Shown one piece after another: positions 35,701 to 43,818 of a stretch of 64,000 nt of DNA. The notes beneath the pieces are model-generated. The model saw nothing but the letters and a program-made list of their open reading frames with translations. It did not search any database and was not told where the DNA came from. Origin of the DNA: Polaromonas hydrogenivorans (GTDB taxonomy: Bacteria > Pseudomonadota > Gammaproteobacteria > Burkholderiales > Burkholderiaceae_C); NCBI RefSeq assembly GCF_040105105.1, contig NZ_CP157677.1, positions 1 to 64,000 of the forward strand, given 5' to 3'. A program made the position numbers and the translations under genes. How positions within the stretch are numbered: position 1 is the first letter of the stretch; each line of letters begins with the position of its first letter.

Positions 35701-36038
35701 TCGATGTCGATGGTCAGCTGCTGCGCTTCGAAAACGGCCCGACACGCTCCAAGGAACTGGTCTGGCCGGGACCGGCTACGACGCAGAAAGTGCTGATGCG
35801 GATCTTGCCGCCCGGCCCCGCCGGGGTCGGCGCCGAAGTCCATGAAGGTCCGTTCGCCTGGCTTCGGGTGCTGTTGCGCGGCGACTGGAAGGGCGAGCGG
35901 GGCGCGCCAGCGCGGCTGACCTTTGTCGTCGACACACGCACCCTCGACGTCGAAGCGAGCGCATCCGGCGCGCCCGAGGCCGACATCTGGACCCTCCGGG
36001 AGCTGGCGCGTTTTCGTTGCCCGCAAGCACGATGGTGA
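32715..36038 (+). CDS. tssM: Type VI secretion protein TssM (IcmF)
   Basis: A 1107-residue inner-membrane protein that starts inside the tssL stop (ATGA). Two N-terminal helices (about 12-33 and 43-58) are followed by a cytosolic GTPase-like domain with Walker A 124-131 (GAPGGGKT) and Walker B near AVFIDTAGRY (169-178). A third helix (about 434-454, MVGAGFAGAALLAASALWW) precedes a large periplasmic part ending in the beta-rich TssJ-binding region. Length and order are usual for TssM. Walker A is intact, so ATP or GTP use is possible. Confidence 0.93.
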   Translation: MKAPTRFVQSAVNLGAASTLLWFAAPLLAFGTWHPFDDMRARVALLALAALLLLGRRGLRMLLARRRNERLLKSLESGDAGPELSQRFRQALAMLRQGIEAQGTHRWWQARRQVQQLPWYLIIGAPGGGKTTALLHSGLRFPLAERLGRDPLAGCGGTRQCDWWFSQDAVFIDTAGRYTTQDSDAAVDAQEWQQFLALLRRHRPLQPINGVIVSVSVPDLLHGGVELARQAAAVAARLNELRRELDLAFPIYLLVTKADLLAGFVETFGDLDAAEREQLWGLVFDADVAGIPADLGPRLADLAQRLARRSPEALQHERTPQRRLPIYAFAAQFEALLAPLEEFVRKAFDGIAAEPAQRLRSIALTSGTQEGNPIDRVIGELARSHGLALKPLARPDAGGKSFFLHALLKRLVIAEAPLAGQRLQRLRLRRRAAMVGAGFAGAALLAASALWWQSYRRNLDYVDSVRTRVEQLTQRIGALESAGLEQVLPLYSLLERLAANDGIDPNEPPAGFGFGLFQGPRLARSAEQAYREMLDRSLAPLLIKRLRRDLREAEDSATRYEALRASLMLASPARLVRGELRRWGEQALVQASGAGERAEWARHVETLLERSGLPEAMRSDDAGVRAARSALAALPLAQRVHERLLRRVSDPEPPQDLPTRLGAASTLMFAASGAGPMPAHSSAGDWRRKLVPALEATFDELASEADWVLGDTGSDVRRLHKDRAWRDEIATQVGTRQAQRVIAAWSRQLDALALAPGTDAEGAWRQATELTGPDSPLRRLLTRLADEFSPTPQGGSTAEAAFDGALRTRFGALGDYAAGAGPQALDRLHALAAGKRDENANAELDATLRAEAARAPAALRRVYVGLGTLIRSRGGARPSFDAALAELAQTCSALTREHFPFGAAASRDIAPSDFARLFGPGGLFDDFRRNQLSERVDTSSRPWKARSAPVDASMPGAFEQAAAIGTLFFPGGAPLPELKLRLTPQRMDAELLQFSIDVDGQLLRFENGPTRSKELVWPGPATTQKVLMRILPPGPAGVGAEVHEGPFAWLRVLLRGDWKGERGAPARLTFVVDTRTLDVEASASGAPEADIWTLRELARFRCPQARW

Positions 36039-36619
36039 AGCCGCCGCCCGGTCGCGTGTCCTGGTACGGCAAGCTGCCCGCGCGCGGAGACTTCGTCGGC
36101 CGCGGCCTGCCGACACGCTGGCGCAGCGACTGGGACGCCTGGCTGCAGCGGGGCCTCGCCCTGGCCGCCACGAGGCTCGAAGGCGCCGCGCTGCGCGAAC
36201 GCCTGGGCGCCTTCGCGCCGTGGCGCTATCTGGCGCTGCCGGCGCCTGGCGAGATCTGGTGCGGCATCCTCGTGCCTTCGCACGACCGTGTCGGACGCGC
36301 TTTTCCGCTGACACTGGCCGAGCGCCTTGCCGCGCCAGCGCCGCCGCACGAAAGCGCCGCACGGCTCGCGTCGCTGCTCGACGCGGCAGCAGCAGGACCC
36401 GAAGCGCTCGAGGCGGCGATCGCCGCCTTGCCGCCGCGCTCCGAGCAGGAATTCAAACCCGCCGAGGCCTGGCCGTCGCAGCCGGCCAGCCTCTGGTGGC
36501 CGCTCGCTGCTGCGCACGACTTCGCTCCCCGCGCAGCGGCCTGGCCGCCGGAGCCGGCGCTGCTGCTCGAATTGCTCGATATTCAACCTGCCGCGCACCA
36601 GATCGCGAGCGCCGAATAG
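36032..36619 (+). CDS. tagF: Type VI secretion-associated protein TagF (ImpM/SciT)
   Basis: A 195-residue protein with the TagF signature at the N-terminus (WYGKLPARGDFVGRGLPTRW, residues 11-30) and PWRYLALPAPGEIWCGILVP. TagF represses type VI assembly post-translationally in species where it has been studied, often through Fha. It starts 7 bases before the tssM stop and its end overlaps the convergent pppA gene by 37 bases. Confidence 0.88.
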   Translation: MVKPPPGRVSWYGKLPARGDFVGRGLPTRWRSDWDAWLQRGLALAATRLEGAALRERLGAFAPWRYLALPAPGEIWCGILVPSHDRVGRAFPLTLAERLAAPAPPHESAARLASLLDAAAAGPEALEAAIAALPPRSEQEFKPAEAWPSQPASLWWPLAAAHDFAPRAAAWPPEPALLLELLDIQPAAHQIASAE

Positions 36620-37323
36620 TTGTCCTGGTCGCTGCGGTCGGCTTGCTGCACGCCCGCTTCGAGGCGCTCGAGCCAGGCCTGGGCGCCGCTGCAGCCGACC
36701 ACGCTGCGCGCCATCGCAACATCGTCGAAGGCCGACCACAGGCCGTCGCTGCACAGCAGCAGCGCATCGCCGGAAGCGAGCACTTGCGGGGTTTGCAGGA
36801 CCTCGAAGTCGAAGCCTTCGGGCGAGCCGAGCGCCGAAGTCAGCTGCCCCGAGGCGGTGACGGTCGCCTTCAGTCCGGCGTCGCGCAAGCGCTGTTCGAG
36901 GCTTTGATCGCGCGTGCGCCCGAGCAATCGGGCGTCATGCCAGTGGTACAGGCGCGAATCGCCGGCATGGGCCCACAGCGCCGCTCCGCTGTACAGGTCG
37001 AGCAGCAGCACGACGATGGTGGTGCGCATGTCGGCAGTCAGGGTGCCGGCAACCTGTTGCGCGGCGACTGCATCGTTCGCCCCCTGGACAAGCTGTTGAA
37101 GCGCATTCAAGCTGACCTCGGGATGGAGCGCGAAGGCTTCAAGCACATGCGTCACGGCCGTGCGCGATGCCGCCTGGCCGCCGCCGTGCCCGCCAGCGCC
37201 ATCGCACAGGACGGCCACCACGCAGCCGGCGCCTTCCCAATAGCCGAACGCATCTTCGTTGCACGGGCGCCGGCCGGTTTGCGACAGCGCGGCGAACGCG
37301 ACGCTCAACGCCCGTTCGGCCAT
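36583..37323 (-). CDS. pppA: PP2C-type phosphatase PppA of the type VI kinase pathway
   Basis: A 246-residue PP2C phosphatase: NEDAFGY, CDGAGGHGGGQ, GDSRLYHW, LLCSDGLWS and QDNYSALAI. It has GGAGG before its ATG and overlaps tagH by 19 bases. In type VI systems PppA removes phosphate from Fha added by PpkA. It is distinct in sequence from the PP2C at 12823. Confidence 0.9.
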   Translation of the reverse strand: MAERALSVAFAALSQTGRRPCNEDAFGYWEGAGCVVAVLCDGAGGHGGGQAASRTAVTHVLEAFALHPEVSLNALQQLVQGANDAVAAQQVAGTLTADMRTTIVVLLLDLYSGAALWAHAGDSRLYHWHDARLLGRTRDQSLEQRLRDAGLKATVTASGQLTSALGSPEGFDFEVLQTPQVLASGDALLLCSDGLWSAFDDVAMARSVVGCSGAQAWLERLEAGVQQADRSDQDNYSALAIWCAAG

Positions 37324-38648
37324 GGAGCCTCCGGCGGTGTGGGGTTGGCGTCGTCGCCGAGGTGCGACTGGGCTTCATAGGCACGCAGGAATTCCCGTCC
37401 AAAGATCGTCTCGAAGTCGTCATCCAGGTGCTCGAGCAACTGAGCGTGCTGCATTCGGTGGCGCTGCCAGAGGGCCGCGGCGCGGAGCAAGGGCAGGCGA
37501 GACATACCGTGCGCCGGCCCCTCCCCGTTCTCGGCTGCCTCGGGACCCAGCCGGGAGAAGAGCTCGAACACCGCCGCGCGCATGCCGGCCACCATCGCCA
37601 CTTGGTGTATCAGCAGGTCGTGATGCGCGTCGTGCAACGCCGCCACGGGGTCGAGGAAGCCGGGGCTCGCGTCACGCTGCAGCATTCGAGTCAACGCTTC
37701 GGTCGCGTCCGGCGAGAACTTCAGGGGGTTGTTCTGGCGCGGCGCGATGTGCGTACCCTCGGCGCGCATGTGGCGTTTCGCGACCGCGCGGCTTTGCAGC
37801 AGCGCAAGCGTGCCTTCAGCCGTCGCCCGCAGCAGCGCGCCGAGGTGTTCCATCCAGGCCGGCGTGAGCAGCGCCACCGGGGCGCCAAGGCCGGCGCCGC
37901 GAGCGAAAGCCGCCGCAAGCTCAAGCAGTTCTGGCGCCTGCGTTGCCGAAGGTCGCGCGACGCTCTGCGCTGCAGGGATTTCTGCGGGGGTCGGGTGCAA
38001 GCCCGAGGCAGCCGGACGGCCAGCTGGCGCCGACGCCGGCGGAAAAGACGCTGGCGGTGTCGATCCGGCTGCCGCGGCGGGCGGTGGCCGGGATGTCACT
38101 ACTGGCACAGGGGCCTGCAGGGGCGGCGTTGCCGGTGGCATCAAGGGCGCACTCGGCAACGGTGTGGCGGTGCGCACGACATGCCGACTCGTCTGCCAGG
38201 ACACCACCGCGCTGGTTGCCGCCGCCTCGGGCGAAGGTGCAATGGCCGGCAGCGGCGATTCGGCAGCGAGCGGATCGAGCGCTTCGTCCAGATCGAACCA
38301 GCGATCCAGACGCGAGCGCTGCGCAGCCGTCGCCGCCACGGGCTCGACGGCGAGCTCGAACCCGCCGATGCGCAAGCGGTCGCCTACCAACAGGGCATGT
38401 TCGCCGCCCGGGTCGAGCTGCATGCCGTTCACCCACAAGGGTGCGCTGCTGCTGATGCAGCGTACGCGCGCGGCCTGGCCGACCGCGATCACTTGTGCAT
38501 GCTGGCGCGACACCATGCGCAGCGGGTCAGCCAGCGCCAGGCCGCAATCGACGGAGCGGCCGATCGTGAGGCCCTCGGGCGGCAACGCAAGCGCCGTCGC
38601 ATCGGGTTCGGTGGCGCCAGGTCGGCGCGTGACACGCAGCGCGATCAT
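37305..38648 (-). CDS. tagH: Type VI-associated FHA protein TagH/Fha (ImpI)
   Basis: A 447-residue protein. The FHA domain is N-terminal (LTIGRSVDCGLALADPLRMV, SRQHAQ, WVNGMQL), an Ala/Pro-rich linker follows, and the C-terminal domain is typical of type VI FHA proteins (LTRMLQRDASPGFLDPVAAL, then FGREFLRAYEAQ). I use ATG 38648, 13 bases after the ppkA stop; a start at 38705 would overlap ppkA by 44 bases. It should be the phosphorylated scaffold of PpkA/PppA control. Confidence 0.87.
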   Translation of the reverse strand: MIALRVTRRPGATEPDATALALPPEGLTIGRSVDCGLALADPLRMVSRQHAQVIAVGQAARVRCISSSAPLWVNGMQLDPGGEHALLVGDRLRIGGFELAVEPVAATAAQRSRLDRWFDLDEALDPLAAESPLPAIAPSPEAAATSAVVSWQTSRHVVRTATPLPSAPLMPPATPPLQAPVPVVTSRPPPAAAAGSTPPASFPPASAPAGRPAASGLHPTPAEIPAAQSVARPSATQAPELLELAAAFARGAGLGAPVALLTPAWMEHLGALLRATAEGTLALLQSRAVAKRHMRAEGTHIAPRQNNPLKFSPDATEALTRMLQRDASPGFLDPVAALHDAHHDLLIHQVAMVAGMRAAVFELFSRLGPEAAENGEGPAHGMSRLPLLRAAALWQRHRMQHAQLLEHLDDDFETIFGREFLRAYEAQSHLGDDANPTPPEAPWPNGR

Positions 38649-38661
38649 GGCGATTTCGAAT

Positions 38662-40170
38662 TCAGCCGAGGGCACGCCACAAGTCGGCCTGAACTCGGCG
38701 GGCATCGATGCTCGGCGTGAGTTGTTCGATCACGCGGGCGACGAATTGCTCGCGGGTCTGCGAATTCGCTGCGCAGCGCTTGGCAACCACCCGCGCAATC
38801 GGGCCCAGCGAGGAAAGGAGTGCGGCGGCGGCCCTGTCGACATCACCCTGGCGCATCGGCACGCCGCTAGGCGCTTCGCCGCCGGCCTGAGTGGCCTGGG
38901 ATTGGGTGGCCGCTGCCGATACCGCAGCATTAGTGCGGGGCGCGCCGGCCTTGGCCAAAAAGCGCTCGCGCGCTTCAAAATCGACGATCGAGCCGGCGAC
39001 GGCCTGGCGCACTGCCGCCAGCGAGGTCAACCCGCGTGCGGCGCGGCGCACCAGCACGCGCGCCACAGGCCCGACATGCTCGGCCAGTTCGCGTTCGACC
39101 TGCGCCAGCGCCGCAGTGTCCCATCCGGTGGGCACAGGGACCGATGACGCGCCGGTGCCGGGCAGCGACTTCGAGGGCGTCGGGGAAATCGATGCCGAGC
39201 TGCCTGGCGACGCGGCCGGTCGGAACTCCGGCCCGCAGGAGCCGGACGAGCCACGCTCCGGGGCGACGGCCGGTTTCGCCTCAAGGCCTTCGTGCCGGGG
39301 AGCAAGCACGATGTCGGCCGGGAGCACGTCTGGCAACGCCTGCGTGGCAAGCGCCGTCAGCGCCGTTCGCATCGCCAGGGCGCTCGAATAGCGCTGCGCC
39401 GGATCCTTCGCCAGCGCTCGGTCGAGCACCGCATCGAACGGCTCAAGCGCGACGTCGTTCATTACCTGGCTCAGCGGCTTGTGCGGCTCGTAGACGATCT
39501 TGTACATGATCGCCTGGTCCGTGCCGGAAAACGGCGTCGACCCGCTCAGCATCTGATAAAGCAGCACGCCCGCCGAGAACACATCGACGCGCCGGTCAAC
39601 GTCGCGGTCGGTGTACTGCTCAGGGGCGATGTAGCCGGGCGACCCGATGACAGAAGTGCCGCGGGTCAGATTCGACGATTCGGTTCGCGCGATACCAAAA
39701 TCGGTGATCTTGAGGCGCCCGTCATCGGCAATCAGCAGATTCTCCGGCTTGATATCGCGGTGCACGATGCCGCGCTCGTGGGCGTAATGCAAGCCGTCGA
39801 GCAGTTGCAGCATCAGGCACAGCACGTGCGCGACCTCAAGCTTGCGCGGCGCCTGGATATAGTCGCGCAGGTTTCGCCCGGCGACGTACTCCATGACGAT
39901 ATAGGCGCAGTCGTTTTCTTCGCCGAACTGGTAGACCTGGACGATGTTGCGGTGCGTCAGTCGCCCTGCCGCCTTGGCTTCTACACGAAAGCGCGCTGCC
40001 ACGTTCGGTTCGTCGTCGCTCGATTCGAGCAGGCGACGGTGGATCGTCTTGATCGCCACCGGACGGTCGATGGCTGGGTCGTGCGCCAGGTACACCATGC
40101 CCATCGCGCCCGAGCCGATCACGCCGCGGATCAGGTACGGACCGACACAAGATGGGGTGGGTGCGGTCAT
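38662..40170 (-). CDS. ppkA: Ser/Thr protein kinase, PpkA-like
   Basis: A 502-residue Hanks-type kinase: glycine loop 19-24, Lys41, HRD 137-139, DFG 157-159, APE 182-184. No membrane helix is evident. The C-terminal third contains two copies of a helical motif (GPVARVLVRRAARGLTSLAA around 375-395 and GPIARVVAKRCAANSQTREQ around 455-475), each ending near a region with Arg-Phe or Arg residues; similar pairs occur in other bacterial kinases. It precedes tagH and pppA in one minus-strand operon and should phosphorylate the FHA protein. Confidence 0.88.
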   Translation of the reverse strand: MTAPTPSCVGPYLIRGVIGSGAMGMVYLAHDPAIDRPVAIKTIHRRLLESSDDEPNVAARFRVEAKAAGRLTHRNIVQVYQFGEENDCAYIVMEYVAGRNLRDYIQAPRKLEVAHVLCLMLQLLDGLHYAHERGIVHRDIKPENLLIADDGRLKITDFGIARTESSNLTRGTSVIGSPGYIAPEQYTDRDVDRRVDVFSAGVLLYQMLSGSTPFSGTDQAIMYKIVYEPHKPLSQVMNDVALEPFDAVLDRALAKDPAQRYSSALAMRTALTALATQALPDVLPADIVLAPRHEGLEAKPAVAPERGSSGSCGPEFRPAASPGSSASISPTPSKSLPGTGASSVPVPTGWDTAALAQVERELAEHVGPVARVLVRRAARGLTSLAAVRQAVAGSIVDFEARERFLAKAGAPRTNAAVSAAATQSQATQAGGEAPSGVPMRQGDVDRAAAALLSSLGPIARVVAKRCAANSQTREQFVARVIEQLTPSIDARRVQADLWRALG

Positions 40171-40185
40171 ATGCGTGATGAAAGC

Positions 40186-41058
40186 TTAGGCGTCGAGCAT
40201 TTTTATGGCCTGATCGAGGCTGTGACGCATGCGCGTAAACGAATGCGCTAGCGTCCCGATTTCGTCACGCCCATGCGTCGCGAATTCCGGGACATCGAGC
40301 TCGCCCAGGCTGACGCGGTTGGCCAGCTTTGACAGGGCCGTCACCGGTCGGATCACGAGCAGGTAGAGCATTAGGTTCAACACAATGCCGATGGCTACGA
40401 AAATGCCTATGAGCGAAGCCATGAAGACCTTGAAAGCCTGCCCGGCGCGCGCTAGCGGCACCACCATGGGCACCGACACCACCTGCGCGCCGACCACTTC
40501 ATTCATCTGCCAGCCGAAACCATTGGCCTGACCGTATTTGTCGATCAGCGTGCGCGGCGCCGCCTCGACCGTGCTGTGGCATTGCAGGCAGGCGGCGTTC
40601 GTGATGCGCAACGGGCGCGCGATGTAGAGCGTCCGCCCGGTACCCGACTCGCGCTCGCCAACGAACTCCTTCTGGTCGGCCTGGCTGCGAAAACGATTCA
40701 CGATGTCGGCTTCCCAGTCGACCGCCCGATCGCGCGGGTTGGTCGGATTTAGGGTCGCTTCCTTGTAGTGGAAGTCGGGGAAGCTTTTGGCCAGCGTCGC
40801 CAGCACTTCGGTGGCGGCATAGGCCGGTATCGTCTGGGGCAGGAAGGTGTACTTCATCTGCGTTTCAAGCAGCGGGCGGATTTGGTCGTTGGTGTAAGTG
40901 CGTATCGCCACCGCCTTTTCCATCGTCAGGCGCGCGTGGTCGAGCACTTCCTGCTTGGCGTTGCTTTGCAGTAGGTCATAGGAAACCTTGCCGGCACCGA
41001 TCACACCGGCGACGAAGACAACTAAGAAGATCAGATTGAACTTAAGTAGAAGGCGCAT
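40186..41058 (-). CDS. Tll0287-like (DUF3365) haem sensor with HAMP domain
   Basis: A 290-residue membrane protein. A first helix (residues 7-25), then a periplasmic DUF3365/Tll0287-like domain with a c-type haem site CLQCH, then a second helix (about 213-233) and a HAMP domain that runs to the C-terminus (RPVTALSKLANRVSLGELDV, DEIGTLAHSFTRM). No kinase, cyclase or methyl-accepting domain follows. GGAG stands 8 bases before the ATG. It lies 15 bases before ppkA and is probably co-transcribed, so it may pass a redox signal to the separately encoded kinase. Confidence 0.82.
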   Translation of the reverse strand: MRLLLKFNLIFLVVFVAGVIGAGKVSYDLLQSNAKQEVLDHARLTMEKAVAIRTYTNDQIRPLLETQMKYTFLPQTIPAYAATEVLATLAKSFPDFHYKEATLNPTNPRDRAVDWEADIVNRFRSQADQKEFVGERESGTGRTLYIARPLRITNAACLQCHSTVEAAPRTLIDKYGQANGFGWQMNEVVGAQVVSVPMVVPLARAGQAFKVFMASLIGIFVAIGIVLNLMLYLLVIRPVTALSKLANRVSLGELDVPEFATHGRDEIGTLAHSFTRMRHSLDQAIKMLDA

Positions 41059-41121
41059 GAAAGGTTCTCCAGTTCTGGCTGTCAGCAGTCGCTAGGTTGC
41101 GGCAAGACGCGCGGCGGTTCA

Positions 41122-42108
41122 CTATGGTTTACCCCTGCCGGCATTGGTGGCCGCCGCGGCGGCGGCGCGGACGGCCTGGCGTGTGGCCTCCCGTGCGCGC
41201 CGGCGCTCAGCCTCTTCTGCGATGCGGCGCGCATAACCCTCGGGGTCTGCATAGGGTTCCCATTCGGGGTGCTGCGCTAGACCGGCCTTGGCCGCCGCGC
41301 GGAAGGTCAGGTCGGCTGCGCGTGGCCGCCACAACGGCAGCAGCGGCAGGCGAAGCGCCGGCTCGGTGCGCAGCCAGGCGGCCACATCGGTGTAAGCAAT
41401 CTCGCCTAGCGCCTTGGGTTGGACGTTGCGCTTGGCGAACTGCTCGCCGCGCGCGGGCAGCCGGTCCCGGAACTGGCGTGGCACCTTGGCCAGGAACTCA
41501 GGCGCGGCACGTCGCGCGACCGTCGGTGCGGCCCCTTCACGCCTTTGTGCGAAGTCACCGCTGGCCAGTTGCGCGACGGTGCGCCCACCATCGCGCGGCG
41601 TCAGCTTGGCGGCGCCGCTTTCCAGGAACACCTCGTATTGCGTGCCTGTCGTGTAGACGACGATGGTGGCTGCCTGCGTCGCGATCTCGAAGGCAGGGCT
41701 TGCGTAACTGAAGGCCCCGCCGCTGCTGGTCTTGAGCCAGCCCTGGAGCAGATACAGCGGCTGCGGCGTCAGCCCCTTGCCAACGCGAGGCCGCAACATC
41801 AGCCTGGTCGATTCACCGACACCGACAAGGACCCCTGCGGGAAGTTCGATCTGGACGAAAGCACCGGGTGCTGTCTCGATGATGTCCTGCTCATTCAACG
41901 CCACGCCCTCGGCGAGCGTGTAGCGCGTGATCTGGCGGATCAGCGTGGCGCCGCCTTCGACGATGCCGACCACGCCGGTAGGGTGCGCGCAGGCCAGCGA
42001 CAACGCGAGTAGGCTGTCAACGCACGGTTGCGCGCAGGCCAGTGACCACGAGAGCAGGCTGGCGACGCACAGCAGGGGCGACCTGAACGATATTCTTGTG
42101 AGCCGCAC
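41122..42108 (-). CDS. FecR-domain exported protein
   Basis: A 328-residue exported protein starting with GTG 42108 after a GGAGGT site. The signal region contains a tandem duplication (SLLSWSLACAQP and SLLALSLACAHP). The FecR-like beta domain covers about 45-165 (GVALNEQDIIETAPGAFVQI, LLQGWLKTSSGG, TGTQYEV). The C-terminal third is rich in Ala and Arg. FecR domains often sense or bind in the periplasm. It is the first gene upstream of the haem sensor and ppkA on the same strand. Confidence 0.8.
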   Translation of the reverse strand: MRLTRISFRSPLLCVASLLSWSLACAQPCVDSLLALSLACAHPTGVVGIVEGGATLIRQITRYTLAEGVALNEQDIIETAPGAFVQIELPAGVLVGVGESTRLMLRPRVGKGLTPQPLYLLQGWLKTSSGGAFSYASPAFEIATQAATIVVYTTGTQYEVFLESGAAKLTPRDGGRTVAQLASGDFAQRREGAAPTVARRAAPEFLAKVPRQFRDRLPARGEQFAKRNVQPKALGEIAYTDVAAWLRTEPALRLPLLPLWRPRAADLTFRAAAKAGLAQHPEWEPYADPEGYARRIAEEAERRRAREATRQAVRAAAAAATNAGRGKP

Positions 42109-42281
42109 GACGTTACCTCCGCTGAAAGGGAGCATCATTGGACTGGTTGTCAGCCAAATGACAGCCTCAATGTTACTCAAGTCCCGCGCAGTGCGTTTGT
42201 ATTTCTGCTGAAGAGAGCCCATCACAGGGGTCACCGAGCGCCCCGGTCAAGCAATCGATTGCCGAGCTCCCGTGCGCTAAC

Positions 42282-42395
42282 TGACCAGCGCCCTGGGTTT
42301 GGCCATGGCGCCCGCCGGTACCCCAGCGGCGATGATTGCGCGGCTGAACGCCGAGATCAACAAGGCCTTGGCAGAAACGGCGCTTCCCAGCAACC
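42282..42395 (+). pseudogene. Fragment of a Bug-type (TctC) solute-binding protein gene
   Basis: The plus strand reads ALGLAMAPAGTPAAMIARLN and continues AEINKALAETALPS. This is the conserved C-terminal helix region of tripartite tricarboxylate transporter binding proteins, very abundant in Burkholderiales. Only about 35 codons remain. Confidence 0.6.
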
Positions 42396-42534
42396 ATCAC
42401 GGTCCGCCTTGCGACCGCCGTTCAGGCAGCCTGCTGCGACCCCAGAATCGCCTGCTTATTGATTCGGCCCTTTGAAGTCACTACTATTTTGTCATCTTAC
42501 TGAGGGAAGTTTGTGTGGAAAGTTAAGACTTTAC

Positions 42535-42810
42535 AGGGCCGGAGCAATAGGGGCCACGCCGCCGATAATGTCGCCGACGATGATGACCGCGGGGCTGGCG
42601 AACTGCTCACGCGCTATGGTGGCGTTAAGTTCGCCCAGGGTGGTCACCGCGTGGCGCTGGTCGGGCAGGCTGGTGCGCTGAACCACCGCCACGGGCGTGG
42701 AGGCCGGTAGGCCGGCGAGGGACTCCTGCTGGATGCGCGCCGCTGACGCTCATGTAAATCACGAGCGTGAGCTTGGCCGCTTGTGTCGCATCGGCCATTG
42801 ATGAGCGTGA
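42535..42810 (-). pseudogene. Uroporphyrinogen-III methyltransferase (cobA/cysG) C-terminal fragment
   Basis: Minus strand: KLTLVIYMSVSGA, a frameshift, then IQQESLAGLPASTPVAVVQR, TSLPDQRHAVTTLGELNATI and SPAVIIVGDIIGG. This is the C-terminal part of a siroheme/cobalamin SAM-dependent methyltransferase. The N-terminal half is missing and the reading frame is broken near 42735. Confidence 0.7.
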
Positions 42811-43422
42811 TTTTGGTAGGGACAAGTGCCAGTTTCTCAAACAGGACACGTACAGGCTACCTTTACAACCAGCCATTTCCCCCAATACCTCCTGAACCCC
42901 TGCTCGAATCTTCCTCTCTCGCCTCAAGCGGGGGTGGGGAGGAGGAGCACAGCAAAAGGAAGCCCGTAGGTTTTGCGCCTTATCTTAGGGGTGTGTCTTA
43001 AAAAGGGAGAAGAAAATCGTTCATTTTCCGTTCATGCAACTAAATTTGACCCCAGTTTGCAAGTAAATCTGGCCCTACTTTTGACCGAACCCATCGAAGG
43101 CCTTTCAGGCGGCATAAAACGCCCCCAACAGCGGCGAAACCGTGTGGTCTGGCCTTTGCGCACCCAGACCCGTGCGCTATCACGGGTCAAAGTTGCTTGA
43201 AACCGCCATCAAGGGCCAGAATTGCTTGCAGTTCGATCGGCTGAAATTGTCGCTATGGGTGGTTTTTGCGCAATATTGACCCCAATTCAAGGGTTAAATT
43301 TACTTGTCTGAACGAATGCTGATGTAACTGGCAATTAAGAAAAGAAGGCGCCGCAAAGCAGCGCAGCATTGTTGGGCGTCTGCCCCAACTGCCATGTTAG
43401 ACCGTTCGAGGAATTGGCAAGT
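42811..43422. other. Non-coding stretch before the toxin-antitoxin genes
   Basis: No gene recognised. Short frames have no family resemblance. The repeated wording TTTGACCCCAG / TTGACCCCAATT around 43047 and 43279 hints at IS-end debris, but I cannot assign it. Confidence 0.35.
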
Positions 43423-43806
43423 TCAGGCGGCCAACATTTCTTCTTCTGCCTGACCGATCAGCACCTCAGCCGGGATGCCCATGCCTTTATGAATACGCCG
43501 GATCATGTGCAGGGTGAGCGGGCGCTTGCGCGCGAGCACTTCATAGACGCGGTTGAGCGGCCCGATGAAGGGCACCAGGTCTTTTACGCCCATGCCTGAC
43601 TGATCCATGCGAAAGCGGATTGCCTCGATGGGGTCTGGCGGATCGATGGGGTAGTGCTCCGCTTCGTAGGCCTGCACCAACGTGCCAATCACCTCAAGGC
43701 GCTCACCCTCCGGCGATTCGCGGTCGGGATCAAGGTCAATGAGTGCGGACACCTCGCGCAGCGCGTCGCGGTAGTTGGCATCGGTGCGGATCGCTTTCAC
43801 TTCCAT
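43423..43806 (-). CDS. higA: HigA-type antitoxin (helix-turn-helix)
   Basis: A 127-residue antitoxin of the HigA/XRE type. The N-terminal part binds the toxin (ANYRDALREVSALIDLDPDR). The DNA-binding helix-turn-helix follows (MGVKDLVPFIGPLNRVYEVL, then KRPLTLHMIRRIH), and an acidic tail ends the protein. It follows higB by 12 bases; toxin-first order is usual for hig operons. It should neutralise HigB and repress the operon. Confidence 0.88.
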   Translation of the reverse strand: MEVKAIRTDANYRDALREVSALIDLDPDRESPEGERLEVIGTLVQAYEAEHYPIDPPDPIEAIRFRMDQSGMGVKDLVPFIGPLNRVYEVLARKRPLTLHMIRRIHKGMGIPAEVLIGQAEEEMLAA

Positions 43807-43818
43807 GGTCGGGCTCCT

